Shown one piece after another: positions 21,092-32,743 of a stretch of DNA of 64,000 nt (the first letter of the stretch is position 1; each line of letters begins with the position of its first letter). Origin of the DNA: Alisma plantago-aquatica (Eukaryota > Streptophyta > Magnoliopsida > Alismatales > Alismataceae); the NCBI GenBank assembly GCA_963693085.1, contig OY856409.1:522047803-522111802 (forward strand), given 5' to 3'. Below the pieces are notes generated by a model, which had not been told where the DNA came from, ran no database searches, and worked only from the letters and a program-made list of their open reading frames with translations. Position numbers and translations under genes: made by a program.

Positions 21092-23216
21092 TTTCACACT
21101 CTCATATACTTTAAGTAAATAATTTCTCAAGTCTCTTACACCCAAGAAACCCTAAAGTCCATAATGGTGAAAATTGAGGTGTCTAGGCTCGGGGTCCTGA
21201 CATAATTTCTCCTATCCGTCTTCACGGTGGCAGAGATCTCCCGCTCTACCTGGCCTCAATTGATCCAGAACTGGACCTAAAGGTTCTCTTGTGAAACCTT
21301 AGAGAGTCTTCTAGCATCTCATCTCTTCTTTAAGGACAATCCTAAGACACCCATGTAGAATTCTCATCTCCTCATGTGGTCCTTCTTTGTGACCTTTCAC
21401 CACATGATGTCTCAATTATGGGTAGCTTAAGAATGGGAATATCTAAATCTTGAAAGTTGATACCATGATCTGACCTTAGTATGAAAACTCAATTTTGATC
21501 AATGAAAACTTTGAAATGAAATACTCATGATTGACCCTTCATGAAAAACCCGATTTAATCAAAATTAGACTACATGCTACCTATGTTTGAGGTAAACTGT
21601 AAAAAAAAAATGATTTGGTGAAATAAGGATGACTAGTACTTTATACCTTGTTGTTGATAAGGTCCCTATTTGATTAAAACCATGTTGCCCTATTATTGAT
21701 TAAGCCTCATACATAGTTAAGCAAACTTGTACCCTATTTGATACATATCATGACTAAGCCATCAAGCGACTAAGCTTAGGACTCACAAAATTGTGATATA
21801 AGAAAATGATGCAAAAAGAAGTTTTCATATTGACTATTGATGCCTTTTTGCAATCTCGATTTTGATATGATTCCTTGCCAAATTCAAATCCTTGATTTCC
21901 AAGTTTTATCACTACCATGATCATGAAAGGAAAGAATTGCAAATCTTAACATTTTGCTCTATTGTCTTGAATTTTGATGTTATGACCTTATAAAACATGT
22001 TTTGATCATTAGTACTCTCCCTATTTGAATATGCTCGATTGATAATGACTAATGTCGATAATGTGCTAGATTAGGGTGGTAGTTGACTCATGACTCCCCT
22101 AACCTAGGTCACATCCATATTATGACTGCCTCTAAATTTTCATATGGTTGATTATTTAGAGTTTGGAAAGGTATTCCCTTCCACCCTATTTGGATTGATT
22201 GACCTAAACCTAATGGTTTAAACCCATGGTTGATACTCGATCTTGAAAATTGATTCGATAATGACCTTGACATATGGCAATATTAACTATATCTTGAGGT
22301 TGACTTCCTAGATAGACCTAAGTCAAGATCATTCATCAACCTTGGAAACCATGATAATGAAATTTTGACATGTTGATTAAATATTACTTGAATATTGTTG
22401 CCAGAAATTGAATATAGATGAGTGATCTCCCTAAGGTCTAAATAGGAATATAAACCCTAGCTTTGGATATATGTATACATATGATCTAATTTTGTATCTA
22501 TGACTTTTGGTGTCTAAAATCTCGACTCTTGATATTGATTATAGAATTGTGACCCACGATTATCAAATCTCAATAATGATACAAATCCTATGATCACACT
22601 ATTTGGACATTGATATATATGACTAATGACTTCAAAATCCCAAATCTTGAAAATTTTGAAATGATGACTAATTTGAATCTTTCAATTTATGTCTTAGGGT
22701 TTAGCCCTCATTAGGACTAGGGTGGGACCTTCCCATTGATTTTGAGCTCGAAATAATGATATTGAAAATATGATGTTGTCTAGATATGTTGAAATATGAA
22801 ATCTCAAATCATGGATATGTAACCCCACCTAGGCCAATGTAGAGGCTACAACCCTGAGATATTGGGATTGAAAGTCACCTTGTACACTTGAACTCTATTT
22901 GTTTGACCTAAAATATGATATGTCCAAATTTGTGATCAATATGATGCTTTCCATATTTGCGAATCACATGATGACTTTGGACAATATATGATATGAACTT
23001 GATACTCAATTGTTTGATGATGAAAATGGTGTTAGTACCAAGTTGATTATGATATGGAACATGGAATCCCAATTATGATGTTTGCACTACTTGAACTTTG
23101 AGGACATGATTTTAATTGTATAGTTGAGGATACGCCAGTATTTGAGGATATGATCTAGTTTTTGAATAATTCTAATTTTGAGGATGTTTTTGAATTTTGA
23201 GGACAAAATTCCTTTT
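21092..23216 (+). other. LardE internal region, non-coding
   Basis: About 2.1 kb of AT-rich sequence, rich in short words such as tgatat, cttgaa and aaccctag. No open frame and no trace of Gag or Pol motifs was found on either strand. The last bases before the PPT (gaattttgaggacaaaattc) resemble the end of a pol gene seen in GypF (52835-52854), suggesting descent from, or copying of, a coding element's 3' boundary. Confidence 0.7.
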
Positions 23217-23229
23217 AAGGAGGGAAGGA
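23217..23229 (+). other. LardE polypurine tract
   Basis: aaggagggaagg lies directly before the 3' LTR. The context aaaattccttttaaggaggg is shared with LardC at 49220-49239. Confidence 0.85.
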
Positions 23230-26103
23230 TGTGATAAAGTGGATTTTTGCATTATAATGAAATAATTACACTTTTGCCCTCATTATATTATCTCATGGTC
23301 TCAAATAATTTTTGTTATCTTCATAATCAATGTTGAGACTCAAATCCAAGATATAGTGAACAATGTGAACTTTATCCACATTATAACACCTCATATTTGA
23401 TTAATTCATTACCTTGTCCAAATAAGAAAATTGATCCATCAAACTTCATCATATTGTTCCCAAACTTTTTATAAAGGTTCTCCACGTTTTTTTGAGGCTT
23501 TGGTACAAATTTGAGGTTATTTGGATATTCCTATGTTTTTATATGAATTTTGGAAGTTATCTTGTCAAAATCATTTTATTTGCCTTTTCTTGGGCTTTTC
23601 CAAGTCAACAATCCGAGTGAAGGGTCGGGGGCGAGCCACAGCCCTTGGATCTGGCTCTTCCAGATCCAGGCTTGATCCAATAGCCATGAACTCATCTTCT
23701 ACCTCCCGCAATTAGCGGGGAGGAGTAAATGAAGACGGAACAGCAAGATCTCGCGCCTAAGACCACGATTCAAAATTCTAATCGAGAGGGAATGTTCACC
23801 TCATGATTTCGTGCTCATCCAGCCCTATTTTGACCGCCATTCATGCACTCTTTGACTGCTAAAACGCTTCCCTTGGCTAGCCTTCTCACTCCGGCGGCCA
23901 TGGCTGCAACCAAAATTGGTTTGCCCTAAAATGTACCCCCAGTCCTATATAAACCCCAAAAAGGGCTGCTGCTATCATCCATCATGAGAACTCATCCCTT
24001 TTGCACTCTCCCACGGCTTGCCTCACCCTCTATTTCCCTCCCCAACCTTCTTGCTACAGTGCGGCGCCACCGCAAAGCCCAAATAGGGCGTTTCCTCCTC
24101 GCGGCACCATACCATCATCTAAGGTGCTCTTCCAGTCCGCGAGTTGGAGATACGTTTGGGCGGCACCTTGCATGTTTCCCTCGCCCACTGATGCTCTCAG
24201 AGCTGCTCCACGCCGGCATGGTCCTCCGTAGATCTTCTAGGCTCGCGTGAGACCTATGCGAGTAGGGGAAGGAGTCCTGGAATGGCTCGGTTCAAGAGAA
24301 ACTCGTTGGTTCAGCAAACCAACTAAACCACTGATTGAACCAAGAAAACAAGTGTTAAACCAGCCAAATCAGACTCTGAACCAAATCCTTAGACAAGCAA
24401 GCCACCTCGCCTATTTGGATCCATCTCAGCCGCTACTTGTTCATCAAACGGTCATCAAATTTCCCATTTAAGGTATTTTTACCCCTTCTCTACTCAAATA
24501 TTCGATTAAATGCCCAGATCTCGTTTAAATCATAGAAAATGCATCTGACCTCCAAAAATGATGAATAAGTAGTCAATCTTGATCAGAAAAATCTAGTGCA
24601 TCGTTTAAAAATACTTTTGAAACCTGATTACAAACGATGCTCACTGATATACTTAAATATGGATCTCTTGCTTAGTTAATTAGTCTAAATGACTCAATGT
24701 TGTGATTAGACCTTGAAAACCTTATATCTTAACTATGATGATTATCTTGAGACATTAAATCATACTTGACTAGACTAGATCTAATCTCATTGTCTTAACC
24801 ACCTTTGAATATTAATCTTATGCATTGAAAGTAATTTTGATGATATCTTGATAATATAATTGATCTAAATCTGGTGGCATATCTAAATCTATTTACCTAA
24901 AAGTTGATCTCTGATTTACTCATCAGAACTTGATCTGATCCTTGAACTCCAATGATGTTAGTTATCATGATGATGATCTAGAAATGTGATGATGACTTGG
25001 ATAATGATCATAAATTAGGGTTAACACATATAATCCTAGAAAACCTAGGTAAGTCATTCACACTGGAATATATTGTATACTTGAAATAATGTTGGACTTA
25101 TTGGAATATTGATTATAAGTGAATGACCCAACCCCAAGGTTGACATAGGAAAGTGTAACCCTAATCTCGAATATTGAAACATGACATTCATAATATCATG
25201 ATCTTAACCCTTGATCCTATCTTGATGATTTAGGATCTGACTCAAAGGGTCTACCTATTATTTGTTGATTATACTCGAATCCTCGGTGAAAGGTACGCTA
25301 TTATAGAACTCCTCCTTGATTGTATTGAAGATACTTTTACGTATCTCTTGAACGTATGCTTGGCTATTTACTTGGATGAGCTACTGTTCCCTATGATTAG
25401 TCTTCTGTTTTTCTATATTATACTTTGAAAAACATGAAAACATAAATTGCATGCCCATTATGACTGCCCGTATATTGATAATGATGATGATATTGATAAT
25501 GTTGATAATGTTGATATTGAGTACAACAACCCCCTCATTTGGAGGTGGGACTTGTACATTGGCTTCCTATGTTCCTATGGTGAAAAGGGGCCTAGTGACC
25601 TTCCCCATCGCGTTGGGGTAATAGAGTCATACAAAATATATAAGCATGCTTCTTGAATTACAGCATAATGGGAACTCGTAATAAAAGTTGAATTGCTTGA
25701 AAAACTTGTCGAATAAATGTTGGTTTTGCAAATTGCTTATTATTCTTTGAAATATAAGTCCTGGCAAGCATACTATTTTGTTATAAATCATTTTACTTGA
25801 TTTTTGATAGCGTACCGTGCAATTGCATGATTGTGTCTCGATTTTCTTGATTTTAGGCAATATACATGGAAAATTGAATAAGATCGCTTCCGCACTCATA
25901 CACTCTGATGACAAAGATGAATCGGTTATATCTCCATATTGGGTTAGTTTGTTCTTTAATTATCCAGTTTTTGAGTTATTTATTTCTTATTGTATATGCC
26001 AGTGTGTTAGATCCTACGGGGCCACTCAGGGACGGGCGCTTCAATCCCTTTACCACTGTTTAGACACTGAGATCGGGATTGGGGTAAGAATGGTTCCGTG
26101 ACA
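23230..26103 (+). repeat. LardE 3' LTR
   Basis: 2,874 bp, matching 18203-21077, with a TATA box at 23946-23953. It ends TGACA before the TSD CTACT at 26104-26108. Confidence 0.92.
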
Positions 26104-26108
26104 CTACT

Positions 26109-26620
26109 GGCTATCACAGGAGTAGATCAAGATTTCGTCAATGAACACTACCACAAACTGGTCAAGAAAAGGTCTGAACACTCTGTTGATCAGGTCCATG
26201 AATGATATTGGTGTATTGGTTAGCCCAAACGACATAACCACAAACTCATAGTGACCATACAAAGTCCTAAAAGATGACTTGAGTATGTCATCCACCTTGA
26301 TCCGTAACTGATGACATCCCAACCTCAAATCTATCTTTGAGAACACTACAATACCCCTCAACTGATCAAATAGATCATTTGTGCGTGGCAAAGGATACTT
26401 GTTCTTGATCATCATTCAACTGTTAATAATCGATGCACAACCTCATGGATTTGTCTTTCTTCTTCACAAACAACAGTGGAGCACCCCAAGGGGACATGCT
26501 TGGTATGATAAATCCCTTCTCAAGCAACTCTTACAACTACTTCTTTAGCTCTTGCATCTCAGCTAGTGTCATCCTGTATGGTGTTTGTGCAATTGGCTAT
26601 GTACTGGGAACCAAATTGAT
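26109..26620 (-). pseudogene. GypA reverse transcriptase, N-terminal and palm part
   Basis: The open stretch down from 26415 holds [49 protein letters not shown] and the active site [11 protein letters not shown]; the family's FIDDIL has become FIDEIL. Upstream, 26416-26620 still shows [14 protein letters not shown] and MRLCIDY in broken frames. LardE interrupts it just after the active site. Confidence 0.85.
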
Positions 26621-27000
26621 CTAAAAATCAATCTCTCTGGTAGGGGGAACACCTGGGAACTCATCGAGAAACACATACTCAAACTCACAAACAACATGCA
26701 CCTCCTGAATACTAGGACTTATCTCCTTGATATCTATCGCATGCACCAAAAATGCTTCATAGTCCTGCCACATCAACCTTTCTTTTGTCATAGCTGAAAC
26801 CAAACACGTTGGGAGAATCTTTCTATCTCCTTGGAAGATCCACAAAACATCACCATCGACAAATGTCACCACTTTGGAACTACATTCCAAGATCACCCGA
26901 TACTTCTCTAAAGTATCCATTCCAAGGATCACATCAAATCCATGCATGTCAAGTGGTATGAGATCCACTTGAATGTTGCGTCTTGAGAAAGAAAGAATGC
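26621..27000 (-). pseudogene. GypA protease C-terminal part and PR-RT linker
   Basis: The stretch down from 26968 shows LDMHGFDVILGMDTLEKYRV, the second conserved protease block, then FQGDRKILPTCLVSA and the linker to RT ending FPGVPPTREIDF. The active-site Asp motif expected upstream (about 27050-27130) is not clearly readable. It matches GypD 40676-40800 closely. Confidence 0.8.
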
Positions 27001-28191
27001 AGGAAGGACATACCTCTATAGCTCAAAAAAACCAACCAAAGGGTTTTTTAAATGAAGACTATCATGTCTATGACTAATAGGCAAAGAACAACTAGTAATC
27101 ACTTCCCTAGTGACAAAAGAGTGTCACATGGGTAAACCAAAATAGATATAAAGTAGGAAGAAGACAAATCACAATGAAATAACTCCATTTGACCTATCAT
27201 GACCCTCAGGTTGACTACTCCTTGCGGCTGACTCATAGCATAGAACCGAGCCATTGCCTGTTGTCGCCTCGTCCTCTACTGGCTTGTCCATATGAACCAG
27301 CCTACGATGTCTAACCATGACCTTGGCCTCTACCACTGTTGAACTGTCGTTGCCACGACCCTTACTAAATTTGTCTCCATTGTTGCATCACCTCTTCATC
27401 CTCATGCCTACCTCAGATGTCCTACTTTCCTACACTTGTAGCAAGTCTTGGTCTCATACTGTGGCCTAGACGGCCCCCTTACTAATGTTGACGCTGCACT
27501 GTGAGCTCCTACTGGTGGAAAGGTATGACCTCTGCCCTTGCTCGGTGATACTGAGACTGAATCGCTGAACTCTCTTGTGACTGAGATGCTGAAAACTTAG
27601 GCTTCTTGAAGCCTCTAGATGAATGTCATTGGTATTGTGCATGTCTCTTCTTGGAATTCATCTCTCACTTCACCACAATTGACAACTTTATCCTCCTGAC
27701 TGACCCCACAAATGTGGCAAACTTCTCTCTATTCTCTAAATCTGACACTAGTGTTGTCAACTCAGAGAACAAACCCTTCTCAAAATGATGTATTCTCTCC
27801 TTGTCTGTAGTAGCCATATGCAGACAAAACCTCAAAAGTTGCATGATCTTTGCCTCATACTCGTTGATCATCAAGACACCTGATGAATCTTCTCAAACTG
27901 CGTGATCTTCTCATCCAGATAGGTCTTAGAAAAGTATCAACTCGCAAACTCCCATTGAAAGTCTTCCCAACTGATCTCAACACCAGGTCTTTTCTCTTCA
28001 TCAATGGCCCACCAGTGGCCAACACTCCCTTTCAACAGGTACATGATGTGCTTCACCTTATCCTCCTCAAGGATCTTGAGGATATTGGAGGCCTTATCCA
28101 ACTCGGTCAACCACATGTTAGCATCTGAAGGATCTACCATACCTACATACTCCAACGACCCCACACACCTTAGCCTCTTAAAGGTCTTCAC
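27001..28191 (-). pseudogene. GypA Gag, degenerate
   Basis: The stretch 27937-28191 shows GMVDPSDANMWLTELDKA and IMYLLKGSVGHWWAIDEEKRPG; 27665-27874 shows MMINEYEAKIMQLLRF. Both align with GypD Gag (39400-39900). A CCHC knuckle, CYKCRKVGHLR, is readable near 27405-27445 but its last cysteine is lost. From 27001 to 27404 the N-terminal protease and Gag tail are too decayed to read. The pieces are in different frames. Confidence 0.78.
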
Positions 28192-28568
28192 AGAACCCTA
28201 GGATTTTGCATTTGGAATAGTTGCTCTAGCTTGGGGTACATGCATCCTATTTGCCACATGCATCATTGTATCCATGAAATATCCAAATATGGACTGAAAA
28301 ACGTGATTGGCCATAGTTTCTGGGTCAAACTGAGGCACCTCAGGCACTCCATCGTCTCTGTCCTACCTCCTGCAACCACCACCTGGTGCAGCCACACTAC
28401 TCTCAACATGTTCTTTATGTTCTCCGGACATATCTTTTCTTCTCTTCTACTTCTTCTTCATAAGTAGAAGTTACCATTTAATATGTCAGATGACAGGAGA
28501 ACAGACACAAACCCTAGTCCTATGTGCCTGTAAATTCAACGAACCTTAAGCTATGATACCAACCAAAT
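28192..28568 (-). other. GypA 5' leader with primer-binding site
   Basis: Minus-strand TGGTATCATAGC (28561-28550) matches the initiator tRNA-Met PBS with one mismatch, 7 bp from the LTR end. The rest is the leader before Gag; some Gag N-terminal sequence may lie near 28230-28450. Confidence 0.7.
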
Positions 28569-29412
28569 TGTGATGCCCATCATCACACCAAGATGAGATT
28601 ACTCAAAACAACGTGTGAAACTAATACTAAACATCCAAGATTACCATAAAATAGGGCAAATTAAAATCGATCTTATATAACCACAAAAGCGGAAACATAT
28701 TACATCTGAGTCCACAAACATTACAACCTATACCATATATCATGCCACAAAGATGTATACATCACCGTCCAGTGGCCATCATGCCACAAAATTGTTACAT
28801 ATGATAACTTGTTGATACATATACAAGCCATATATGTACAACCATGGCATACTGCCAAAAACTCATGTCGATATACAACATCTATAAAACACCCCAAGGA
28901 CCTGAGAGTATAAGGGATGACACATAGGATTGTACTACAAAACACTAGCATCATATCCAACATTTAATAACTATTTCTCTTCTTGTTGCTCAACCTCAAC
29001 CACACGATCTCTACTTCGTCATACACGACCACCTAAAAGATGTGGAAACCCACAGAGTGAGACCAACATCCCAGTAAGAGATATAACTCTCTGCCAACAA
29101 CTATTATAAGCAAAGATAGATTAAAGCAATAAGATAACATTATTACCATGATGAGCAGATTCAAATAAACGATACGAGTATAACAAATACCATTGTTTAA
29201 GCAATTTAGGAATCTGCCACTGAGCAGTAGAACGTCTTATATTTTTAAAAGGAATATGAAGAACATGTATAATAGTTGATTTCTCTTATTGCATTATAAC
29301 CCAACTAAACTGTACAAGAGATAAGGCAAAGGATCATATAATGTGAGTCATGTTTATCCCTAAGCAAGTATACTACACATATGTATTACATTTTTTATTA
29401 TGCCCTGATGAG

Positions 29413-29502
29413 ATGAGCTATACCACTCATGCTCCAACTGACCACTTCTAAGTCTAAATCAGTGCCATAAAAGATCTAGGAGGAGCCAGACTCCTATGAT
29501 CT
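29413..29502 (-). other. GypA LTR hairpins H1 and H2
   Basis: H1 (29472-29502) pairs AGATC.TAGGAG with CTCCTA.GATCT; H2 (29413-29430) pairs ATGAG with CTCAT around an 8-nt loop. Equivalent hairpins occur in GypD (38141-38236) and GypG (57381-57474). In H2 a U-A pair of GypD is A-U here, a compensatory change. Confidence 0.55.
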
Positions 29503-29633
29503 CCCACACCCTCAGTTAGTCCGAGTCCACCACAATGACATATAAAGTCCAGCTACAAAACAACCTAGTCCGCCTTGGTATATAGGCACATCACTAGTGA
29601 AAATTGAGCTATGACTGTAGCCGCACTCCTATC

Positions 29634-29715
29634 AAGGTATGACTGCAATCATCCTCAAATTATATCATATATGTATACTAAATCTCATCACCAAGATACG
29701 ACCTCGACCATTCTC
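29634..29715 (-). other. GypA LTR 23-nt hairpin units
   Basis: Two units, 29634-29656 and 29693-29715, share one design on the minus strand: a 4-nt stem, a 5-nt stem, a 4-nt loop and a single unpaired base on the 3' side. Inner stems are ATGAT/GTCAT and ATGGT/GTCGT. Weaker copies may flank them near 29605 and 29722. Confidence 0.55.
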
Positions 29716-30654
29716 CTACTAGGGTATGATCACAGTCAAACATGTGAAATGCATATACTCAACACTATACGACTTCAAGCTTCCACTAAGGGAGTACCCG
29801 TTTCACCATCCATCAACTACTCATGCTGAAGATGGATATATGGCACATGGAAACTACATGATTAAGGTTTCACTTGATTAGTTAAGCCAGTTGGGTATCT
29901 TTTAGCATCAATCAAGTTACAATGTACAAACCCTAAACAAACTCTACAAAGATAAGGGTATCTTACAACTCCAAAAGATATAAAACATATGAGGTATAAA
30001 ATTATCACAACATCACTTGATACCACTACCATACAAGGCCATCAACATCATCAAATAACTAGGGGATAACAATCTCTCATCTCATTACTAGAGGTTATCA
30101 CCTCACATTAGGCATAAAGCCTTTGCCAGGTCATAAGACCCAATCACATAGTTCATGCACATCATCACTATGTCATCATGCCTCATAAAGGATCATAATC
30201 ATTACCTTGTCACATCAATCACACCATAACATTCACTAGCTATGTTATTCATTCCACCTACAAGGTTAGGATTATACAAGTAGGAGAGAGAAGCATCATC
30301 TCATATTCCTCATTCATACAAGTTCAACAAGTACACATACATTACACTTGAAATTAGGATTAGAATTTCTCATTTAGCCTATTAGGGGTTTCCATTTCAA
30401 TACTCAATATTAAACCCTAGAAATTATATAAGACTTTAGGCATGGGAAAAGAATGCTTATTTGAGTCAGTCTGATTTGTATTTTACTTTTTATTGGTGCT
30501 GTTGGGAAATCCGTACTTTTTTTCTTCCTGAGCATGAAAACGACCCTGTTTTCCCCTTGTTTTGGAATTTTGGAAAATGATGTTGGACTATTTAGCTTGT
30601 TCTCTTTTCTTTACGGTTAGGGATATCTTACCCTTGTAACTGCAACAAAGGGTC

Positions 30655-30960
30655 CATGTGTAGAAACCATAAGAGATCTAGGGTTAGGGTTGCAACCTAA
30701 CCAGGCAAAACACAAGAGTGTAGTGACCATACAAAAGCATGTGTTGCAACCACACCACATCATCAACCAGGGCTAAAAGCTCTTTGACTGCAACAAAACC
30801 CATCATGGTAACAAAACTTGTAGCAATCAAACCATACACAACATGTATAGTGACCACCTACTAGAGTTGCGACATGTTGCACTCGCAACACACCAACAAA
30901 TGTAGCGACCAACTTGAAAACATAGCACCAAGGAAAGTGTAGCGACCTCAAGGTCAAGAT
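30655..30960. repeat. Dispersed TGTAGCGACC-type motif cluster in GypA LTR
   Basis: Around nine variants of a 10-bp word (gtagcgacc, gtagtgacc, gttgcaacc, gttgcgac and similar) lie within 300 bp. A second, partly inverted cluster (ggtcgctaca, gttgcggtcgcaac) is at about 32165-32400 in the same LTR. Confidence 0.6.
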
Positions 30961-32001
30961 ACTCTAAAAACAACACATAACCTACTCCAAAATAGAACCA
31001 AACTTTGATCAAAATATGTGTTAAGCATCAAGAAATCGAAGCATCATCGAGTAGGAGAAACTTCATGCAAAGAGGATCATCAAAAACCCTAACAAATGTC
31101 ACCAAGGTGCACATGGGTGAAACCATGGTAATAAGAGGAAAACCAAGCGTCCAACTCATATGACCTTAAGATCAAAACCTCAAAAATATTATGATAACCA
31201 GAGCATAGCATGGTGATAGATATCATTTTCATGTAAGAATTGACAACTCTTCCATCATTTAGAAATCAGGTTCATGAATCTAGGGTTTAGGATAATGACA
31301 AATCAAAAAGAGAATTCTTCAAAATATTAAACCCTAAATCAAGGTAACATTATCTGGCATCTTAGATTATCATTTTAGAGATTAGAATAGCAACATGCAA
31401 GCAAGAATATTGTGCAATAATAAAAGAGGGGAAAGTTATATAACCCACCTTAAGAAGAAGGCCAAGGTCCAAAGCCACAAGCTCCAAGAGAGAAGAAGAA
31501 GCTCCAACTTGGATCAAGTCCTAGGTCACAAGGTCACCTCAAGAATAAGAACACATACCAAGGTTAAAGGAAAGCTCAAGGTGATGAAACTCAAACCCTA
31601 GGCCAAACAAGAAAAAAGAAGGAAGAAATGATAAAGGAGGAAGCTTCATCTCACTTAGGTACTACCATGGTCAAACCATAGTCTCTGACCTTTGTGAAGA
31701 GAAGATCCTCAAGATAGCCACCATGGTCGAGCCATAGTCTCATGACCAAGAGAGGAAGAAGGAAGGTAGGGTGCAAAATAAATAAGATCATGGTGATAGA
31801 GTGACTTATCAAGAAGAGAATCACCAAGGATCATCACAAAGAAGATAATCAAGTTCAAGATCACCACATACAAGGATGATCGGCCACCAAACCTCCAAGA
31901 TCAGCCCTCTCTATCTCTACCAAGCTCCAAGGTTGGTTCAAGCAAGAAGAGGAAGGAGAGAGAGAGAGCTAAAAGGATTTCTTACATGTGAAGGAGAGAG
32001 C

Positions 32002-32009
32002 TTATATAC
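32002..32009 (-). promoter_or_regulatory. Possible TATA box of GypA LTR
   Basis: Minus-strand GTATATAAGCTCTCTCC lies about 740 bp into the LTR, a reasonable U3 position and context. No initiation site can be confirmed. Confidence 0.45.
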
Positions 32010-32743
32010 ATATGATGTAGGAGGGAGGTAAAAATATGAGGTGTAAAGAGGTTAGAGCACCAAAAGGACATTTGTCTCTCAAAGCATCAACCATGAAACC
32101 ACTCAAAACATGCATGCATCAAAGGGTGATAAAATGAAGGTGGTGTAGGGCCCACTAGGTCCACTACACACCCTCTTGCAGTAGCAACAACCCTAGGACC
32201 ACCATGTAGTGACCACTACACATAGCCAAACAAGTCAAGGTCGCTACACACCACCACACTAGGAACCCTAGGGACCAAAAACCAAATCCAAGGTACCATG
32301 GTCACAACAAACATCAACCAAGGAATGTGTTGCGGTCGCAACACTCCCATGGTACAACACATAGGTCGCTACAAGGGTCAACACTCACAAGGTCGATACC
32401 ACCATCAAGCAAACCCTAGAGAATCATAGTATCACCACAAGATGCCACATCATCAACCAAGGTCCAACAAGGCACCCCTATTCACCATCCTCTCTCTCAT
32501 GATGCTAAGGCACAAAAGTCACAACCTACATGTGACAAATTGCAAGATAACCCTCAAGATGGGTAAATTACAAGTTGGTCCAAACAAGCATAACTAGCTC
32601 AAACATCAACCAAACATAACCAAATTGAAAAAGTAAGCTTGTCACATGTTATTAAGGCATCTCAAGAGATTATATTAAGGTTCAAGCATTTTATTAAATA
32701 AAGAAAGCACATTCGATCACTAAGATGGGCCAGGGGCATGACA

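Larger units (their letters stand above)
18203..26103 (+). mobile_element. LardE: non-coding LTR retrotransposon (LARD-like)
   Basis: LTRs 18203-21077 and 23230-26103 (about 2,875 bp each) start TGTGATAAAG and end TGACA. The TSD CTACT lies at 18198-18202 and 26104-26108. A tRNA-Met PBS and a PPT are in place. The internal region is only 2.15 kb and codes for nothing recognisable. LTRs differ at roughly 50 sites by eye (about 98% identity). Long LTRs with a short non-coding middle fit the LARD class, moved by proteins of another element. Confidence 0.93.
1..32743 (-). mobile_element. GypA: Ty3/Gypsy chromovirus, nested host element
   Basis: This LTR retrotransposon runs right to left: 5' LTR 28569-32743, PBS 28550-28561, Gag about 28191-27405, PR about 27000-26621, RT 26620-26109, then on across two insertions to RT 18202-18094, RT/RNase H 2453-1722, IN 1694-528, chromodomain 527-336, PPT, and a 3' LTR from 295 running off the window. 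Without LardE and the CACTA element the internal region is about 4.7 kb, normal for a gag-pol element. All coding parts are broken and lie in several frames. It sits in the 5' LTR of LardC, whose sequence resumes at 32744. Its own TSD cannot be checked because the other end is outside the window. Confidence 0.88.
28569..32743 (-). repeat. GypA 5' LTR, about 4.2 kb
   Basis: On the minus strand it begins TGTCATGCCCC at 32743 and ends GGGCATCACA at 28569. The outer 295 bp match the 3' LTR at 1-295. Blocks are shared with GypD and GypG LTRs, including the tract around tttgg(t)tccaa and caatttgtcacat near the start and the hairpin region at 29413-29715. No coding capacity is credible. Confidence 0.85.

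Noticed and set aside
31395..31601. 68-codon Lys/Arg-rich ORF in the GypA LTR
   Set aside because: Short, purine-biased stretch inside an LTR; no homologous ORF in related LTRs.
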